From NCBI GenBank assembly GCA_016720775.1, contig JADKJX010000005.1, forward strand, positions 53,047 to 117,046: a DNA stretch of 64,000 nucleotides, read 5' to 3'. This stretch comes from Chitinophagaceae bacterium. Its GTDB lineage: Bacteria; Bacteroidota; Bacteroidia; Chitinophagales; Chitinophagaceae. Shown one piece after another: positions 52,190 through 60,868 of the stretch. Numbering within the stretch: the first letter of the stretch is position 1; every line of letters starts with the position of its first letter. The notes below the pieces were generated by a model. That model made no database searches and had not been told where the DNA came from. It saw only the letters and a list, made by a program, of their open reading frames with translations. Position numbers and translations under genes: made by a program.

Positions 52190-52696
52190 TCAGGCTAGTG
52201 AAAGCCGTTTTGCCAGCCAGCTTTCCTTAACCGGTATCAGCCATTTTTCCAGCAATTCTTTTTTGGTAAGAACCGTATTGTTAAAATACAACGTGTCGGC
52301 ATTGATGAAATTATTTTCAACGGCATACTCAAGTTGGTTAAGTGGAAGGAGCTGGATCTTATCTTTTACAATAAAGGCCAGGTTCTGCCGGTCGAACATC
52401 TGCACGTTGAATTTTTCTTCAATGGCTTTGATAACATGAACCGAACTGTCGGTGCTGCAGCCACCCACTGTAGTGGCGGATTCATCGGCCATCAATACGA
52501 TGAACTGGCCGAAGAATAAATTGGCATAGCCTTTAACCGGGGCGCCATGGCTTTTCCAGTTGGCTACGAATTCATTCAGCATTTCCTCCATCTGAAGCGC
52601 TTCGCTGATGAAGAACAGCCGGCTGCTCTGGTAGATCCACACACGGGAGTTGTCATTGAAATTTTCGGGTATATGCGGTTGAAAATCGAGATTCAT
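52190..52696 (-). CDS. conserved Bacteroidota protein often labelled ABC transporter ATPase
   Basis: 168 residues. NDNSRVWIYQSSRLFFISEA, GYANLFFGQFIVLMADESATTVGGCSTDSSVHVIKAIE and FNNTVLTKKELLEKWLIPVKESWLAKRL match the small family often annotated ABC transporter ATPase in Bacteroidota databases, although no Walker motif is present. Function unknown. The label should not be taken as functional. Confidence 0.75.
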   Translation of the reverse strand: MNLDFQPHIPENFNDNSRVWIYQSSRLFFISEALQMEEMLNEFVANWKSHGAPVKGYANLFFGQFIVLMADESATTVGGCSTDSSVHVIKAIEEKFNVQMFDRQNLAFIVKDKIQLLPLNQLEYAVENNFINADTLYFNNTVLTKKELLEKWLIPVKESWLAKRLSLA

Positions 52697-52731
52697 TTTT
52701 AATTCTTAATTTTTAATTCTTAATTCTTCAT
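52697..52731. repeat. AATTCTTAATTTTTAATTC simple repeat
   Basis: Related in inverse orientation to 36075-36108. On the minus strand it supplies the TAA stop of the Fe-S protein gene (KN then TAA inside the repeat). Confidence 0.6.
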
Positions 52732-53502
52732 TGATGCAGCTACCAGTTCCGCAATATCCATCACCTGCACTTCTTCTTCCTTATTACTGTTCTTCACCCC
52801 ATCGGTCATCATGGTATTACAGAACGGGCAGGCTGCAGCTATAACAGAAGCACCGGTTTCCAATGCTTCATTGGTACGTTCAAAATTTATACGGGTGGTT
52901 CCTTTTTCTTCTTCCTTGAACATTTGTGCACCCCCGGCGCCGCAGCAAAGTCCGTTGCTCTTGCAGCGTTTCATTTCTACTAAAGAAACATCCAATGCCT
53001 CCAGCACTTTACGGGGTGCTTCATAAATATTATTGGCACGGCCTAAATAGCAACTGTCGTGGTAGGTGATCTTTTTGCCCTTGAATGAACCCCCTTCGGC
53101 CATTTTTATTTTTCCTTCATCAATTAGCTGCTGTAAGAATGTTGCATGATGGATCACTTCATAATTTCCGCCCAGCTCGGGGTATTCATTTTTGAGTGTA
53201 TTAAAACAATGCGGACAAGCAGTTACAATTTTTTTGATGCCATAGCCATTCAGTACCTGGATATTCTGGTAAGCCATCATCTGGAACATGAATTCGTTGC
53301 CGGCACGCCGGGCCGGGTCGCCGGTACACATTTCTTCCTTACCCAGGATGGCGTAGTTGATGCCTACTTTATCAAGGATGGTCACAAAAGCCTTGGTGAT
53401 ATTTTGGGCCCGCTGGTCAAAACTTCCGGCGCAACCCACCCAAAATAATACTTCAGGGTTTTCGCCCTTTGCCATCATTTCGGCCATTGTTGGAACATGC
53501 AT
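52720..53502 (-). CDS. CCG-domain (Fe-S)-binding oxidoreductase subunit
   Basis: 260 residues with two cysteine-rich CCG blocks: VTACPHCFNTLKNEYPELGG with HHATFLQQL, and GLCCGAGGAQMFKEE with AAACPFCNTMMTDG. Such proteins (LutA/GlcF/HdrB type) pass electrons in lactate, glycolate or quinone oxidoreductases. Usually a ferredoxin-domain partner gene is next to it, but none is in this window. A TActTTTG promoter word is at 53542-53549 on the minus strand. Confidence 0.88.
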   Translation of the reverse strand: MHVPTMAEMMAKGENPEVLFWVGCAGSFDQRAQNITKAFVTILDKVGINYAILGKEEMCTGDPARRAGNEFMFQMMAYQNIQVLNGYGIKKIVTACPHCFNTLKNEYPELGGNYEVIHHATFLQQLIDEGKIKMAEGGSFKGKKITYHDSCYLGRANNIYEAPRKVLEALDVSLVEMKRCKSNGLCCGAGGAQMFKEEEKGTTRINFERTNEALETGASVIAAACPFCNTMMTDGVKNSNKEEEVQVMDIAELVAASMKN

Positions 53503-53541
53503 AGATCAGAATTTGATGAATACTGCAATTTACTGCTTCTG

Positions 53542-53549
53542 CAAAAGTA
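53542..53549 (-). promoter_or_regulatory. -7 promoter element of the CCG-domain gene (TActTTTG)
   Basis: Exact consensus on the minus strand, 39 bases before the ATG at 53502. Confidence 0.55.
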
Positions 53550-53646
53550 AATCATTCTTTAAATGAACCTTGCAGGAACATAGTGCCATCGGTTTTTACT
53601 CCATAGATCCGGGTTATTTTCTGAAATTTACCTCCATCAATTTAAA

Positions 53647-53654
53647 TATCTTCG
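53647..53654 (+). promoter_or_regulatory. -7-like promoter element of the ATP-grasp gene (TAtcTTCG)
   Basis: TATCTTCGCA ends five bases before the GTG at 53660, which is therefore the preferred start on a nearly leaderless transcript. Confidence 0.5.
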
Positions 53655-53659
53655 CATTC

Positions 53660-54582
53660 GTGAGAAAAATCATTGCCCGTATAACGAATTGGGAAGCCTG
53701 GCCTTTCAAGTTGCTCTATGCACCCATTGCACCCGTATGGGGCTGGTATATGCTCAAGTCGGGCTCGGTATGGTTTTTTACGCCCAGCAACCCGAAAATA
53801 ACTTTTGGCGGCATGGACGGCGAGCCAAAAAAGGAAATGTACGACCTGCTGCCCAAAGAATTATATCCCACCACATTCAATGTATTGCCCGGGCGGGATT
53901 TTTCTTTGGCGAATGAAGCACTATGGCTGAGCGGCATTCAATACCCCTTTATTGTAAAACCGGAAGTAGGTTGCCAGGGCATTCTCTTCCGCAAGATCGA
54001 TACAGAAGAAGAGTTTAAGAATTACCATTTAAAAATGCCGGTTGAATATATTGTGCAGGCGCTGGTGAGTTACCCGATGGAAGTAAGTGTGTTTTATATC
54101 CGTCATCCACAGGAAAAAAACGGAAGGGTTACCGGTTTTTTGCATAAGATACCGCAGAAAAATACATGCTCAGCTATGCCGCCAATCACAACCGGGGCGC
54201 TCATTTCATTGACCTGAAAGAACATATTGACGACAGGCTGGTGCGTATTTTTGATGACATCAGTCTGCGGATCAATGATTTTTTCTATGGCCGGTACGAT
54301 ATCATGTGCACAAACGTGGAAGACCTGAAGAACGGAAAAAATTTTACCATACTTGAATACAATGGTTGTGGCGCCGAACCCAATCATTTTTACGACACGG
54401 GTTATACCCTGGCCGGTGCTTACAAAGAGATATTAAAACACTGGAAAGCCTTGTACGAAATATGTAAATACAATAGCCGGCAGGGAATTAAGCCCTGGCC
54501 TTTTCAAAAAGGAAGAAAATTCCTGGGAGAAATTAAGGCTCATTTTAAAAAGATACGGACCGTCGATGCAGCGATGAAGTAG
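53660..54582 (+). pseudogene. ATP-grasp ligase-like protein with internal deletion and frameshift
   Basis: From GTG 53660 the protein reads RKIIARITNWEAWPFKLLYA, PNWxxx-like PSNPKITFGGMDGEPKKEMYDLLP, IKPEVGCQGILFRK-type ATP-binding strand (FIVKPEVGCQG) and EYIVQALVSYPMEVSVFYIRHP. After GRVTGFLHKIP the frame changes and the text resumes EKYMLSYAANHNRGAHFIDLKEHIDDRLVRIF, FYGRYDIMCTNVEDL and ILEYNGCGAEPNHFYD, which holds the metal-binding ATP-grasp residues. The D-Ala-D-Ala ligase-like glycine-rich stretch expected between the halves (about 45-50 residues) is missing at about 54150-54165. Family function (a membrane-lipid or peptide ligase) is not settled. Confidence 0.75.
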
Positions 54583-54595
54583 AAAAACTACCTGT

Positions 54596-55177
54596 TTAGT
54601 AGATCGTAAATGCCGCATAATTTCCATGATGGGTAATGGAAACGGGAATACTAAGTTTATCCTGGCTGCAATATAAGAGCGGGAGGCCGTTCCTGTCTTT
54701 GATGATCTCAATATCATTTCTTTCTTTCCCGGAAACCATCGCATAATGCGAGATCATTCTCTCATAAATAAACTGCTGTTGTTTGCCGAAGTCGGTTCCT
54801 GTTATCCTGAAGCAACAATTCATGAATGAAGCGTTACCTGGGTCATCTAATCTTGCAATGCTGTAAATATATTTTTTATCAGTGTTGGTGGTAATAAGGT
54901 ACGTTACATTGTTGATGTCCACTTTTCCTGCTGATCTGCTTAATACCGTGCAGTTGAACTTTTGCGGGGCAAAGAACCGTCCGCCATATTGCCGGGTGTA
55001 GACCTTGTAAGCACTTTCTTTCATGCTCCAGAGTTTCCATACCATTTCTCCGGGTGATGCGGCCTCGTGTATGTATTGTTGTTCCTGCAGCGTAAATATT
55101 TTTTCCAGGAACCCTTTTCGTTTCCAGTTACTTTCCGCAGCGGCAGTTGCCCTGTCTATAATGTCGTTACCGGTCAC
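54596..55177 (-). CDS. 4'-phosphopantetheinyl transferase
   Basis: Loads the phosphopantetheine arm of CoA onto the carrier protein of the operon. 193 residues from GTG 55177, which overlaps the ACP stop as GTGA. Motifs: GNDIID at 3-8 and WSMKESAYK at 50-58, which give the magnesium ligands (Asp5, Glu54). Length fits the Sfp/AcpS-like small form. Last gene of the eight-gene operon. A second, housekeeping AcpS should exist elsewhere. Confidence 0.9.
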   Translation of the reverse strand: MTGNDIIDRATAAAESNWKRKGFLEKIFTLQEQQYIHEAASPGEMVWKLWSMKESAYKVYTRQYGGRFFAPQKFNCTVLSRSAGKVDINNVTYLITTNTDKKYIYSIARLDDPGNASFMNCCFRITGTDFGKQQQFIYERMISHYAMVSGKERNDIEIIKDRNGLPLLYCSQDKLSIPVSITHHGNYAAFTIY

Positions 55178-55428
55178 TTTTCGCTGAGTTTGGTGGTTAT
55201 TATTTCCATGGCTGCTTTTACGGTAAGCATTTTTTCCATCGACTCATTGTCGATGATGATATCAAAAGCGGATTCAATATCCAGGATCACATCCACCAGG
55301 TTGGCAGAATTGATCTTAAGGTCTTTAATGAAGTCGGAATTTTCGTCCAGGTTTTTTAACCCTTCGGGGTCCTTCACATAGGGCTTGACTATTTCTTTCA
55401 GCGATGCTATTAATTCTTCTTTGTTCAT
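55174..55428 (-). CDS. dedicated acyl carrier protein
   Basis: 84 residues. Helical ACP with NLDENSDFIKDLKINSANLVDVILDIESAFDIIID. The serine that should carry phosphopantetheine is Ser41. Its motif is INSANLVD rather than the usual DSLDxVE/L, so the acidic residue before Ser is Asn, a change also seen in some secondary-metabolism ACPs. It overlaps the ketosynthase stop (ATGA) and the transferase start (GTGA). Confidence 0.9.
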   Translation of the reverse strand: MNKEELIASLKEIVKPYVKDPEGLKNLDENSDFIKDLKINSANLVDVILDIESAFDIIIDNESMEKMLTVKAAMEIITTKLSEK

Positions 55429-56702
55429 CCCGTATATTTTTTAAAAATGATGCAGCTGTTTACATCACCAAACCCAAAACTGGCTTTGGCGATCACCTGC
55501 AATTTGTCTGTTTCTATAAGTTTATGCGGTATTTTTTCTGTGTCGATGATGGCTGCAATTTCAGGATGTACGTCTTCGCAGTTAAGGGAAGGAAAGATAA
55601 AATCATTTTTCAATCCCAATAATGCAGCCACACATTCAATAGCCCCGGAAGCTCCTAAACAGTGGCCTGTCATGGATTTTAATGAATGGATATAAGGAAA
55701 GTCTTTTCCTTTCCTGTTCAATGCCTCCGACCAGTTCTTTATTTCTGTTGCATCTTTTGCTGTTGCTGTTAAATGCCCGTTGATAAGACCGATCTCATCT
55801 GCATGGATACCGGCATCTTCTACCGCTTCTTTGATACAACGCTGTACAGCTGTTGAATTAGGAGCGGTCATGCTTCCGTCACTTCTTTGGCCGCCGGAAT
55901 TAACCGCACCCCCGAGTATTTCTCCATAAATTTTTGCACCTCTTCCTATTGCACTTTCTAATGATTCCAATACCAGGGCGCCTGCTCCGCTTCCGGGTAC
56001 AAAACCACTTGCTGTTGCACTCATTGGCCGGGATGCTTTTTCCGGGCTGCTGTTGTTTTTGTAGGTGGTTACTTTTAGCGCATCAAAGCCGCCCCAGATG
56101 TAAGGTCCGTGGTCGCTGCATCCTCCTGCCAGCATTCGCTTTGCTTTGCCGGATCGTATGCGCTCAAAAGCAATGAGTATGGCATCAGTACCCGTGCAGC
56201 ATGCCGATGAATTGGTGGTCACTAAATTTCCGAAGCCGATAATTCCGTTGAGGTAAGCAGAGATGCCGCTTGCCATGATCTGCAAAACAGTTGTACTTCC
56301 GAGCTTTTTTACATTGCCGGCATCCACATGGTAGATCGCTTCCCTGTATTTTTCCACGCCGGATGTGCCTGTGCCAAACACAGTACCGCTGTCCCAGTCA
56401 GGGTTGTCGGTTCCGTTCATCGGTAAGCCGGCATCATTCCATGCATCCATACCGGCAATGCAGCCATAAAGGATTCCTGAGCTGTTGAAGTTTCTTAATT
56501 GCAGGGGTGATAAGTATTGTTGTTTTAATTCTTCGCTCACCGGTGGGATGCCGCCCACGCAGCAGGAAAAATTGAGGTCCTCCAGTTCTTTATAAAAATG
56601 AATACCGGAGATGCCCTTTTTTATAGCATCGGTAAAAGCAGGAATACCCACACCGTTTGGCGCCGCTACGCCCATGCCAGTTATGACCACCCGGTTGTTC
56701 AC
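55425..56702 (-). CDS. FabF-like beta-ketoacyl-ACP synthase
   Basis: Condensing enzyme for chain extension with malonyl-ACP. 425 residues from GTG 56702, chosen because the reading NNRVVITGMGVAAPNGVG is the standard KAS start and GTGA overlaps the dehydratase stop. Catalytic triad present: Cys168 (NSSACCTGTDA), His310 (INGHLTATAKD) and His347 (KSMTGHCLGASG). The Gly-rich end FGFGDVNSCIIFK is normal. Member of the FabF/KAS II branch; no chain-length factor partner is next to it. Confidence 0.93.
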   Translation of the reverse strand: MNNRVVITGMGVAAPNGVGIPAFTDAIKKGISGIHFYKELEDLNFSCCVGGIPPVSEELKQQYLSPLQLRNFNSSGILYGCIAGMDAWNDAGLPMNGTDNPDWDSGTVFGTGTSGVEKYREAIYHVDAGNVKKLGSTTVLQIMASGISAYLNGIIGFGNLVTTNSSACCTGTDAILIAFERIRSGKAKRMLAGGCSDHGPYIWGGFDALKVTTYKNNSSPEKASRPMSATASGFVPGSGAGALVLESLESAIGRGAKIYGEILGGAVNSGGQRSDGSMTAPNSTAVQRCIKEAVEDAGIHADEIGLINGHLTATAKDATEIKNWSEALNRKGKDFPYIHSLKSMTGHCLGASGAIECVAALLGLKNDFIFPSLNCEDVHPEIAAIIDTEKIPHKLIETDKLQVIAKASFGFGDVNSCIIFKKYTG

Positions 56703-57142
56703 TTGTTGTATTTTATGACCCCGGAAATAGTGCCGCTGCAAACAATTTTATCAACGCTGTTCCTCATCTCCACTTCGCACTTGAGTTTATTAAAACGAAA
56801 ATATTGTTTTTGAGAGGTCACGGTTACTTTTTCACCTGGGAAAACGGGTGCAAGAAAATCTACCTCAACAGAAGTAAATGCGATCTCGGGCATTTCTGAT
56901 GCTGTTATTTTATCCTTCAGTAAATAAACACCCAGGCAAACAACGCCTATCTGTGCCATCGTTTCTGTGAGAATAACTCCCGGCGTTACAGGGAAATCTT
57001 TAAAATGCCCCTGGTAAAAATATTCATCGGGTTTGTACGTATAACTTCCTTTTGCCCCGTTCTCTGTTATCTCATGCAATTCATCGGCAAATAAGAAAGG
57101 AGGGGAGTAGGGCAGTAAGTTTAGTATTTCTTTTGTTGTCAT
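56699..57142 (-). CDS. FabZ-like 3-hydroxyacyl-ACP dehydratase
   Basis: 147-residue hotdog-fold protein: LPYSPPFLFADELHEI, catalytic His in GHFKDFPVTPGVILTETMAQIG with the partner Glu, then VDFLAPVFPGEKV. The first His of FabZ (LPHRxPF) is replaced by Tyr, but the active-site HF...E pair is present. Lies 3 bases after the reductase gene and overlaps the ketosynthase by GTGA. Confidence 0.85.
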   Translation of the reverse strand: MTTKEILNLLPYSPPFLFADELHEITENGAKGSYTYKPDEYFYQGHFKDFPVTPGVILTETMAQIGVVCLGVYLLKDKITASEMPEIAFTSVEVDFLAPVFPGEKVTVTSQKQYFRFNKLKCEVEMRNSVDKIVCSGTISGVIKYNK

Positions 57143-57145
57143 TGT

Positions 57146-57943
57146 TCAATTAATATGTTCTCCGCCGTCGGCGATGATAGTAGTTCCGTTTATCCACGAT
57201 GCCTCATCCTTACATAAAAGATAAACAACATTCGCCACATCTTCGGGAGTGGTTAACCGTTTAAACGGGTTCCGGCTCATGGCATGCGTTTTTAACTGTT
57301 CATGTCCCGGTATCATCCGGAATGAGACAGTATCTGTTACGCCGGCCTGAACACAGTTTGCTTTAATACCATGGGGAGCAAATTCCAATGCAATATTCCT
57401 GGTGATGGCTTCCAATGCAGCTTTGGCGGCAGATACTGCTGCATAGGTCTTAAATGCTTTTTTATTGCCTTCGCTGGTAAAGCTGATGATCCTTGAATCT
57501 GCTGCAAATAATTTTTTTTCAAAAAGAAGTTTTGTCCAGTCGTACAAACTAATGGCCATTGATTCAAGTGTTAAATGAAAATCATCATTTTGCAGGGAGG
57601 ACTGTTCATCGCCGGTCATAGGTTTTAAATTTCCTTTTGCAATACTGTGAAGCAATACCCTGATCTTTCCCTGGTTGCCTAAGTTTTCCCTGATGAGTTT
57701 TATGATATCATTTCTTTTTTCAGCCTGGATCGCATCTTTATTAAATGATAAAAGATCAACGCCGGTTGCTTTTATCTGCGCAAACTCCTGTTCCACTGCC
57801 GGCATGTCCACTTTGCTGTTTCGATGTACAATAATGATATTGCATCCATGCATTGCCAGTTTTTTGGCACTTGCCAACCCCAACCCGGAAGAACCTCCCA
57901 GGATAAGCGCCCACTGATTTTTATTTTCAAACTCCTTTACCAT
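57146..57943 (-). CDS. FabI-like enoyl-ACP reductase (SDR)
   Basis: 265 residues from ATG 57943 (an ATG at 57958 is also possible); ATGGTAA overlaps the PKS stop. NAD(P) site GGSSGLGLASAKKLA. HSIAKG at 99-104 matches the FabI HSI strand. The catalytic spacing is Tyr167-x6-Lys174 (TYAAVSAAKAALEAI), as in FabI, and not the Tyr-x3-Lys of FabG. GTTIIADGGEHIN is the usual SDR end. I infer enoyl reduction; a ketoreductase role is less likely but not excluded. Confidence 0.8.
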   Translation of the reverse strand: MVKEFENKNQWALILGGSSGLGLASAKKLAMHGCNIIIVHRNSKVDMPAVEQEFAQIKATGVDLLSFNKDAIQAEKRNDIIKLIRENLGNQGKIRVLLHSIAKGNLKPMTGDEQSSLQNDDFHLTLESMAISLYDWTKLLFEKKLFAADSRIISFTSEGNKKAFKTYAAVSAAKAALEAITRNIALEFAPHGIKANCVQAGVTDTVSFRMIPGHEQLKTHAMSRNPFKRLTTPEDVANVVYLLCKDEASWINGTTIIADGGEHIN

Positions 57944-58989
57944 TTCAATAAAATGCATTGTGCAGAAAATCCGGGCCCAAAACTAAGCATAAGGCCTTTA
58001 TCACCCGCCGGAATTTTTCTGTCTAAAAACCTTTCCAGCACATACAGTACAGTAGCACTCGACATATTACCGTATTGTTTTAATACTTCTCTCGTATCAT
58101 CAATATTTTTCCCAAGTGAGCCGAATAATTCATCCACAGTCTGTAATATCTTCCTTCCACCGGGATGAAAGATAAAATGATCAACTTCATTTATGTTTGA
58201 ATTATTTCTTTCCAGGAAGGGGTGAACGATCTTTGGAAAATGTGCTGCAATGGTTTCCGGTACTGTTTCATCCAGGATCATCTGCAGGCCGGAATTTGTA
58301 AGCTTAAAGCCCATCATATACGTTGCGTCAAAAAAATGATACATTTCTTCTGCGATTATTTCGGGGCCTTCATCTTGGGGGCAGGATGATAACAATACGG
58401 CTGCAGCACCATCGCCAAAGATGGCAGCGCTTACAATATTTGCCATCGAATAATCATTGAGCTGAAAAGTGGCCGTAGGAGATTCAACCGCAACCACGGC
58501 GGCTCTTTTACCAGGGTTGGCCTTTAAAAAATTATTTGCATAGATGATGCCTGAAACGCCGGCTGCACAACCCATTTCGGTAACCGGCAGGCGTACGATG
58601 TTTTGTTTCATCTTTAAACTGTTCACCAGGTATGCATCAACCGAAGGGATCATGATCCCGGTGCAGCTTACGGTTACCAGGTAATCAATATCGGTTGCTT
58701 TCCAGCCGGCTTTGTCCAATGCTTTTTGCAGCGACTGCTCGGCCAGCTTTGTACATTCACGTATGTAGATATTGTTCTTTTCTTCAAACGAAGAGTTATT
58801 GAAAACCTCTTCGGGACCCATGATGGAAAAGCGTTTATCAACACCGGCATTTCCGAATATCTTCATCACCTTCCGGATGAACCGTTCGTCCTGGCCTTGC
58901 AGCCATATTTCTATAAAGGGCAGTATTTCTATAGTGGGGCGGGAGTGGGCAGGTAATTGTTTCGCTACGGTTTTTATTTTTACGCTCAT
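57937..58989 (-). CDS. type III polyketide synthase
   Basis: Chalcone/stilbene-synthase fold enzyme that extends an acyl starter with malonyl-CoA and cyclises the product. 350 residues from ATG 58989, where ATGA overlaps the methyltransferase stop (an ATG at 59031 is upstream of it). Triad: Cys141 (TEMGCAAGV), His275 (FIFHPGG) and Asn308 (YGNMSSAT). The C-terminal loop reads LSFGPGF in place of GFGPG. Residues around the acyl pocket (SCTGIMIPSVDAYLV) fit bacterial alkylresorcinol or alkylpyrone synthases better than plant CHS. Ring type cannot be read from sequence. Confidence 0.92.
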   Translation of the reverse strand: MSVKIKTVAKQLPAHSRPTIEILPFIEIWLQGQDERFIRKVMKIFGNAGVDKRFSIMGPEEVFNNSSFEEKNNIYIRECTKLAEQSLQKALDKAGWKATDIDYLVTVSCTGIMIPSVDAYLVNSLKMKQNIVRLPVTEMGCAAGVSGIIYANNFLKANPGKRAAVVAVESPTATFQLNDYSMANIVSAAIFGDGAAAVLLSSCPQDEGPEIIAEEMYHFFDATYMMGFKLTNSGLQMILDETVPETIAAHFPKIVHPFLERNNSNINEVDHFIFHPGGRKILQTVDELFGSLGKNIDDTREVLKQYGNMSSATVLYVLERFLDRKIPAGDKGLMLSFGPGFSAQCILLKW

Positions 58990-59695
58990 ACTTTTTTGAT
59001 TATCCACTGATACCGGAAAGCCCACTTCCATCGAATTGAACCGGCTGTATCTTGTAGTTTTTTATCCAGGGTTATTAATTCCTTTTTTTTAAATCCACGC
59101 AGAACAGAGATGGCGCCGTCTTTTCTCACCATGGGGTTTGAAATGAAGATGCTTATTAATCTGAACAGGTAATAGGCTGTTCTGCTTCGGTGCAGGTCGT
59201 TGATGACAATACCGGTTTTTACTTTCCGTTTCAATGCCCCCAGCATCTTTTCTATTTCTTCATTCTTAAAATGGTGAAGGAATAAGGTTGCGATCACAAT
59301 ATCAAACTGCAGTTCTGCAAACTCCGCCGCCAGCACATCCATTTCAAATAATTGATCTCGGGTAATCCGCCGACAGCTTCCGGGCATAATTTACGGTAAA
59401 TTCATTGGCATCGATGCCCGTTAACTTAAAAACGTAATTATTTTTCTCTTCCATAGTCGGCCACAGCCCTGAGCATATCACCACTGCCACAACCCAGGTC
59501 AACGATTGAAATGATCGAACCAGCCGGCCTGGTTTTTAATAACGTATGCAGACCATCGATGGTTGCTTTGTTTCCGCCCAGGCGTTTGTTTATGGCAGCG
59601 ATCTGGTCCAATGTTTTTTGCAGCATTTCACCCTCCATGAAAAGATCATCCATGATCTCTTCTTCTGTGCTACGGTATGCTGTATTGACGAACAT
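58986..59695 (-). CDS. SAM-dependent methyltransferase, frame broken in two places
   Basis: About 236 residues. The first frame has NTAYRSTEEEIMDDLFMEG, and the SAM motif ISIVDLGCGSGDMLRAVADYG. After about 59447 one extra A (GAAAAAT) shifts the frame; the middle reads NNYVFKLTGIDANEFTVNYARKL. A second extra base near 59380-59385 leads into LFEMDVLAAEFAELQFDIVIATLFLHHF, then GIVINDLHRSRTAYYLFRLI. Class I methyltransferase fold. It lies between the flavoprotein and the PKS, in the order of srsABC-like phenolic-lipid operons (PKS, methyltransferase, flavoprotein), so the substrate may be the PKS product. Confidence 0.8.
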
Positions 59696-59731
59696 TTATG
59701 AATGGGTTTGCCGGATGGTATATTTATAAAT

Positions 59732-60868
59732 TTATACCGTTGTTAGTTTTAAAGGTTTGCCATGCGTATGCCTGATAATGACTGGCAATACTGCCGGGAT
59801 ATGTGTAACGCCATACATGATCGCTCTTGTAAGACCGTCTTTTCCGAAAAAAGGTTGCAGGATCCTGCCGGTTGTTATCCGGGCCTTGAATGTTGTGTTC
59901 CACATCCGGCTGTAAGTGGCTTCCAATTCCTGGCGGGAGCTTATCTTTTTATTGAAATGATCAATGATCAGTTCCGAAGCTATTTTGGCGCTGTGTATCG
60001 CCATGGCCATACCATTGCCACACATGGGATGGATCATGCCTGCAGCATCGCCACACATAAGCATATGATCTTCACGGTTGATTTATTGGAAAAAGAGACC
60101 GGGCTGATGGTTAGGGGGTGCTCAAATGCCGGGACTGAGTTTTCAAAAATTAATTTCAGATGCGGATTTTTGCAAAGCACTTCCTGTCCGAATGTTTCAA
60201 TGTTCCTGTACTGCTGAAAACTTTTGTACGTAGCCAGGTAGCAAACATTCAGGTTCCCGTTTTCCACTTTTGATACGCCGCAATAGCCTCCTTTAAAATT
60301 GTGCAAGGCTACCAGGTCTTCGGGGAAATCTCCTTTCAGATGTGTTTTGACTGCCACAAAAGGAGACCGGTGTTTAATAAAAGCCCGTTCCAGTTTTACA
60401 TCAATATTGCTTCTTTTGCCAAAAGCGCCAATTACAACTTTTGCCGTAAGTTCCTTCCCATCCTTGGTCAGAACCCGGAACAGCTCATTTTCGAACTGAA
60501 CATCGGTAACAGTATCCTGCAATACGGTGCAGTTATTTTGCAGTGCTTTTTGTAAAAGAAAATGATCCAGTGTGTACCGGCTTACCCCAAAGCCACCCAG
60601 GGGAAGATTTGTTTCTATTGTTTTGCCACGGGTAGTACTTAATAAGAACCGGTTGATCTTTTTGGCGCCGGTTGTCATCGGGTCTGCTGCAAGCTGTTGC
60701 AGGTAGGCAGTACTTCATTACGACATACTCGCCACAAACCTTGTGTTTCGGGTATTCATTTTTTTCAATAAGAGTAACGGCCAGGCCAGCTTTGGATAAA
60801 TGGATGGCACTTACCAGTCCGGCCAGTCCGCCACCGATGATTATGATATCTGTTGCATGATTCTTCAA
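59732..60868 (-). CDS. FAD-dependent oxidoreductase of geranylgeranyl-reductase type, frames broken
   Basis: Three fragments together total 379 codons. FAD site TDIIIIGGGLAGLVSAIHLSKAG, then KHKVCGEYV; after frame changes near 60706-60718, MTTGAKKINRFLLSTTRGKTIETNLPLGGFGVSRYTLDHFLLQKAL and VTDVQFENELFRVL; VVIGAFGKRSNIDVKL; a further shift at about 60060 into MLMCGDAAGMIHPMCGNGMAMAIHSAK, the second FAD motif with GDAAG. The family includes geranylgeranyl reductases and flavin hydroxylases. As first gene of the operon it may hydroxylate or reduce the PKS product. The frame breaks lie in the region where the sequence becomes error-rich. Confidence 0.82.

Noticed and set aside
52190..52696. ABC transporter ATPase
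   Set aside because: The label is carried in databases for this family, but there is no Walker A, Walker B or signature motif.
54596..60868. Flexirubin or aryl-polyene cluster
   Set aside because: Dialkylresorcinol synthases (DarA/DarB), an aromatic ammonia lyase and the multiple ketosynthase/ACP sets expected in those clusters are absent. A type III PKS is the central enzyme here.
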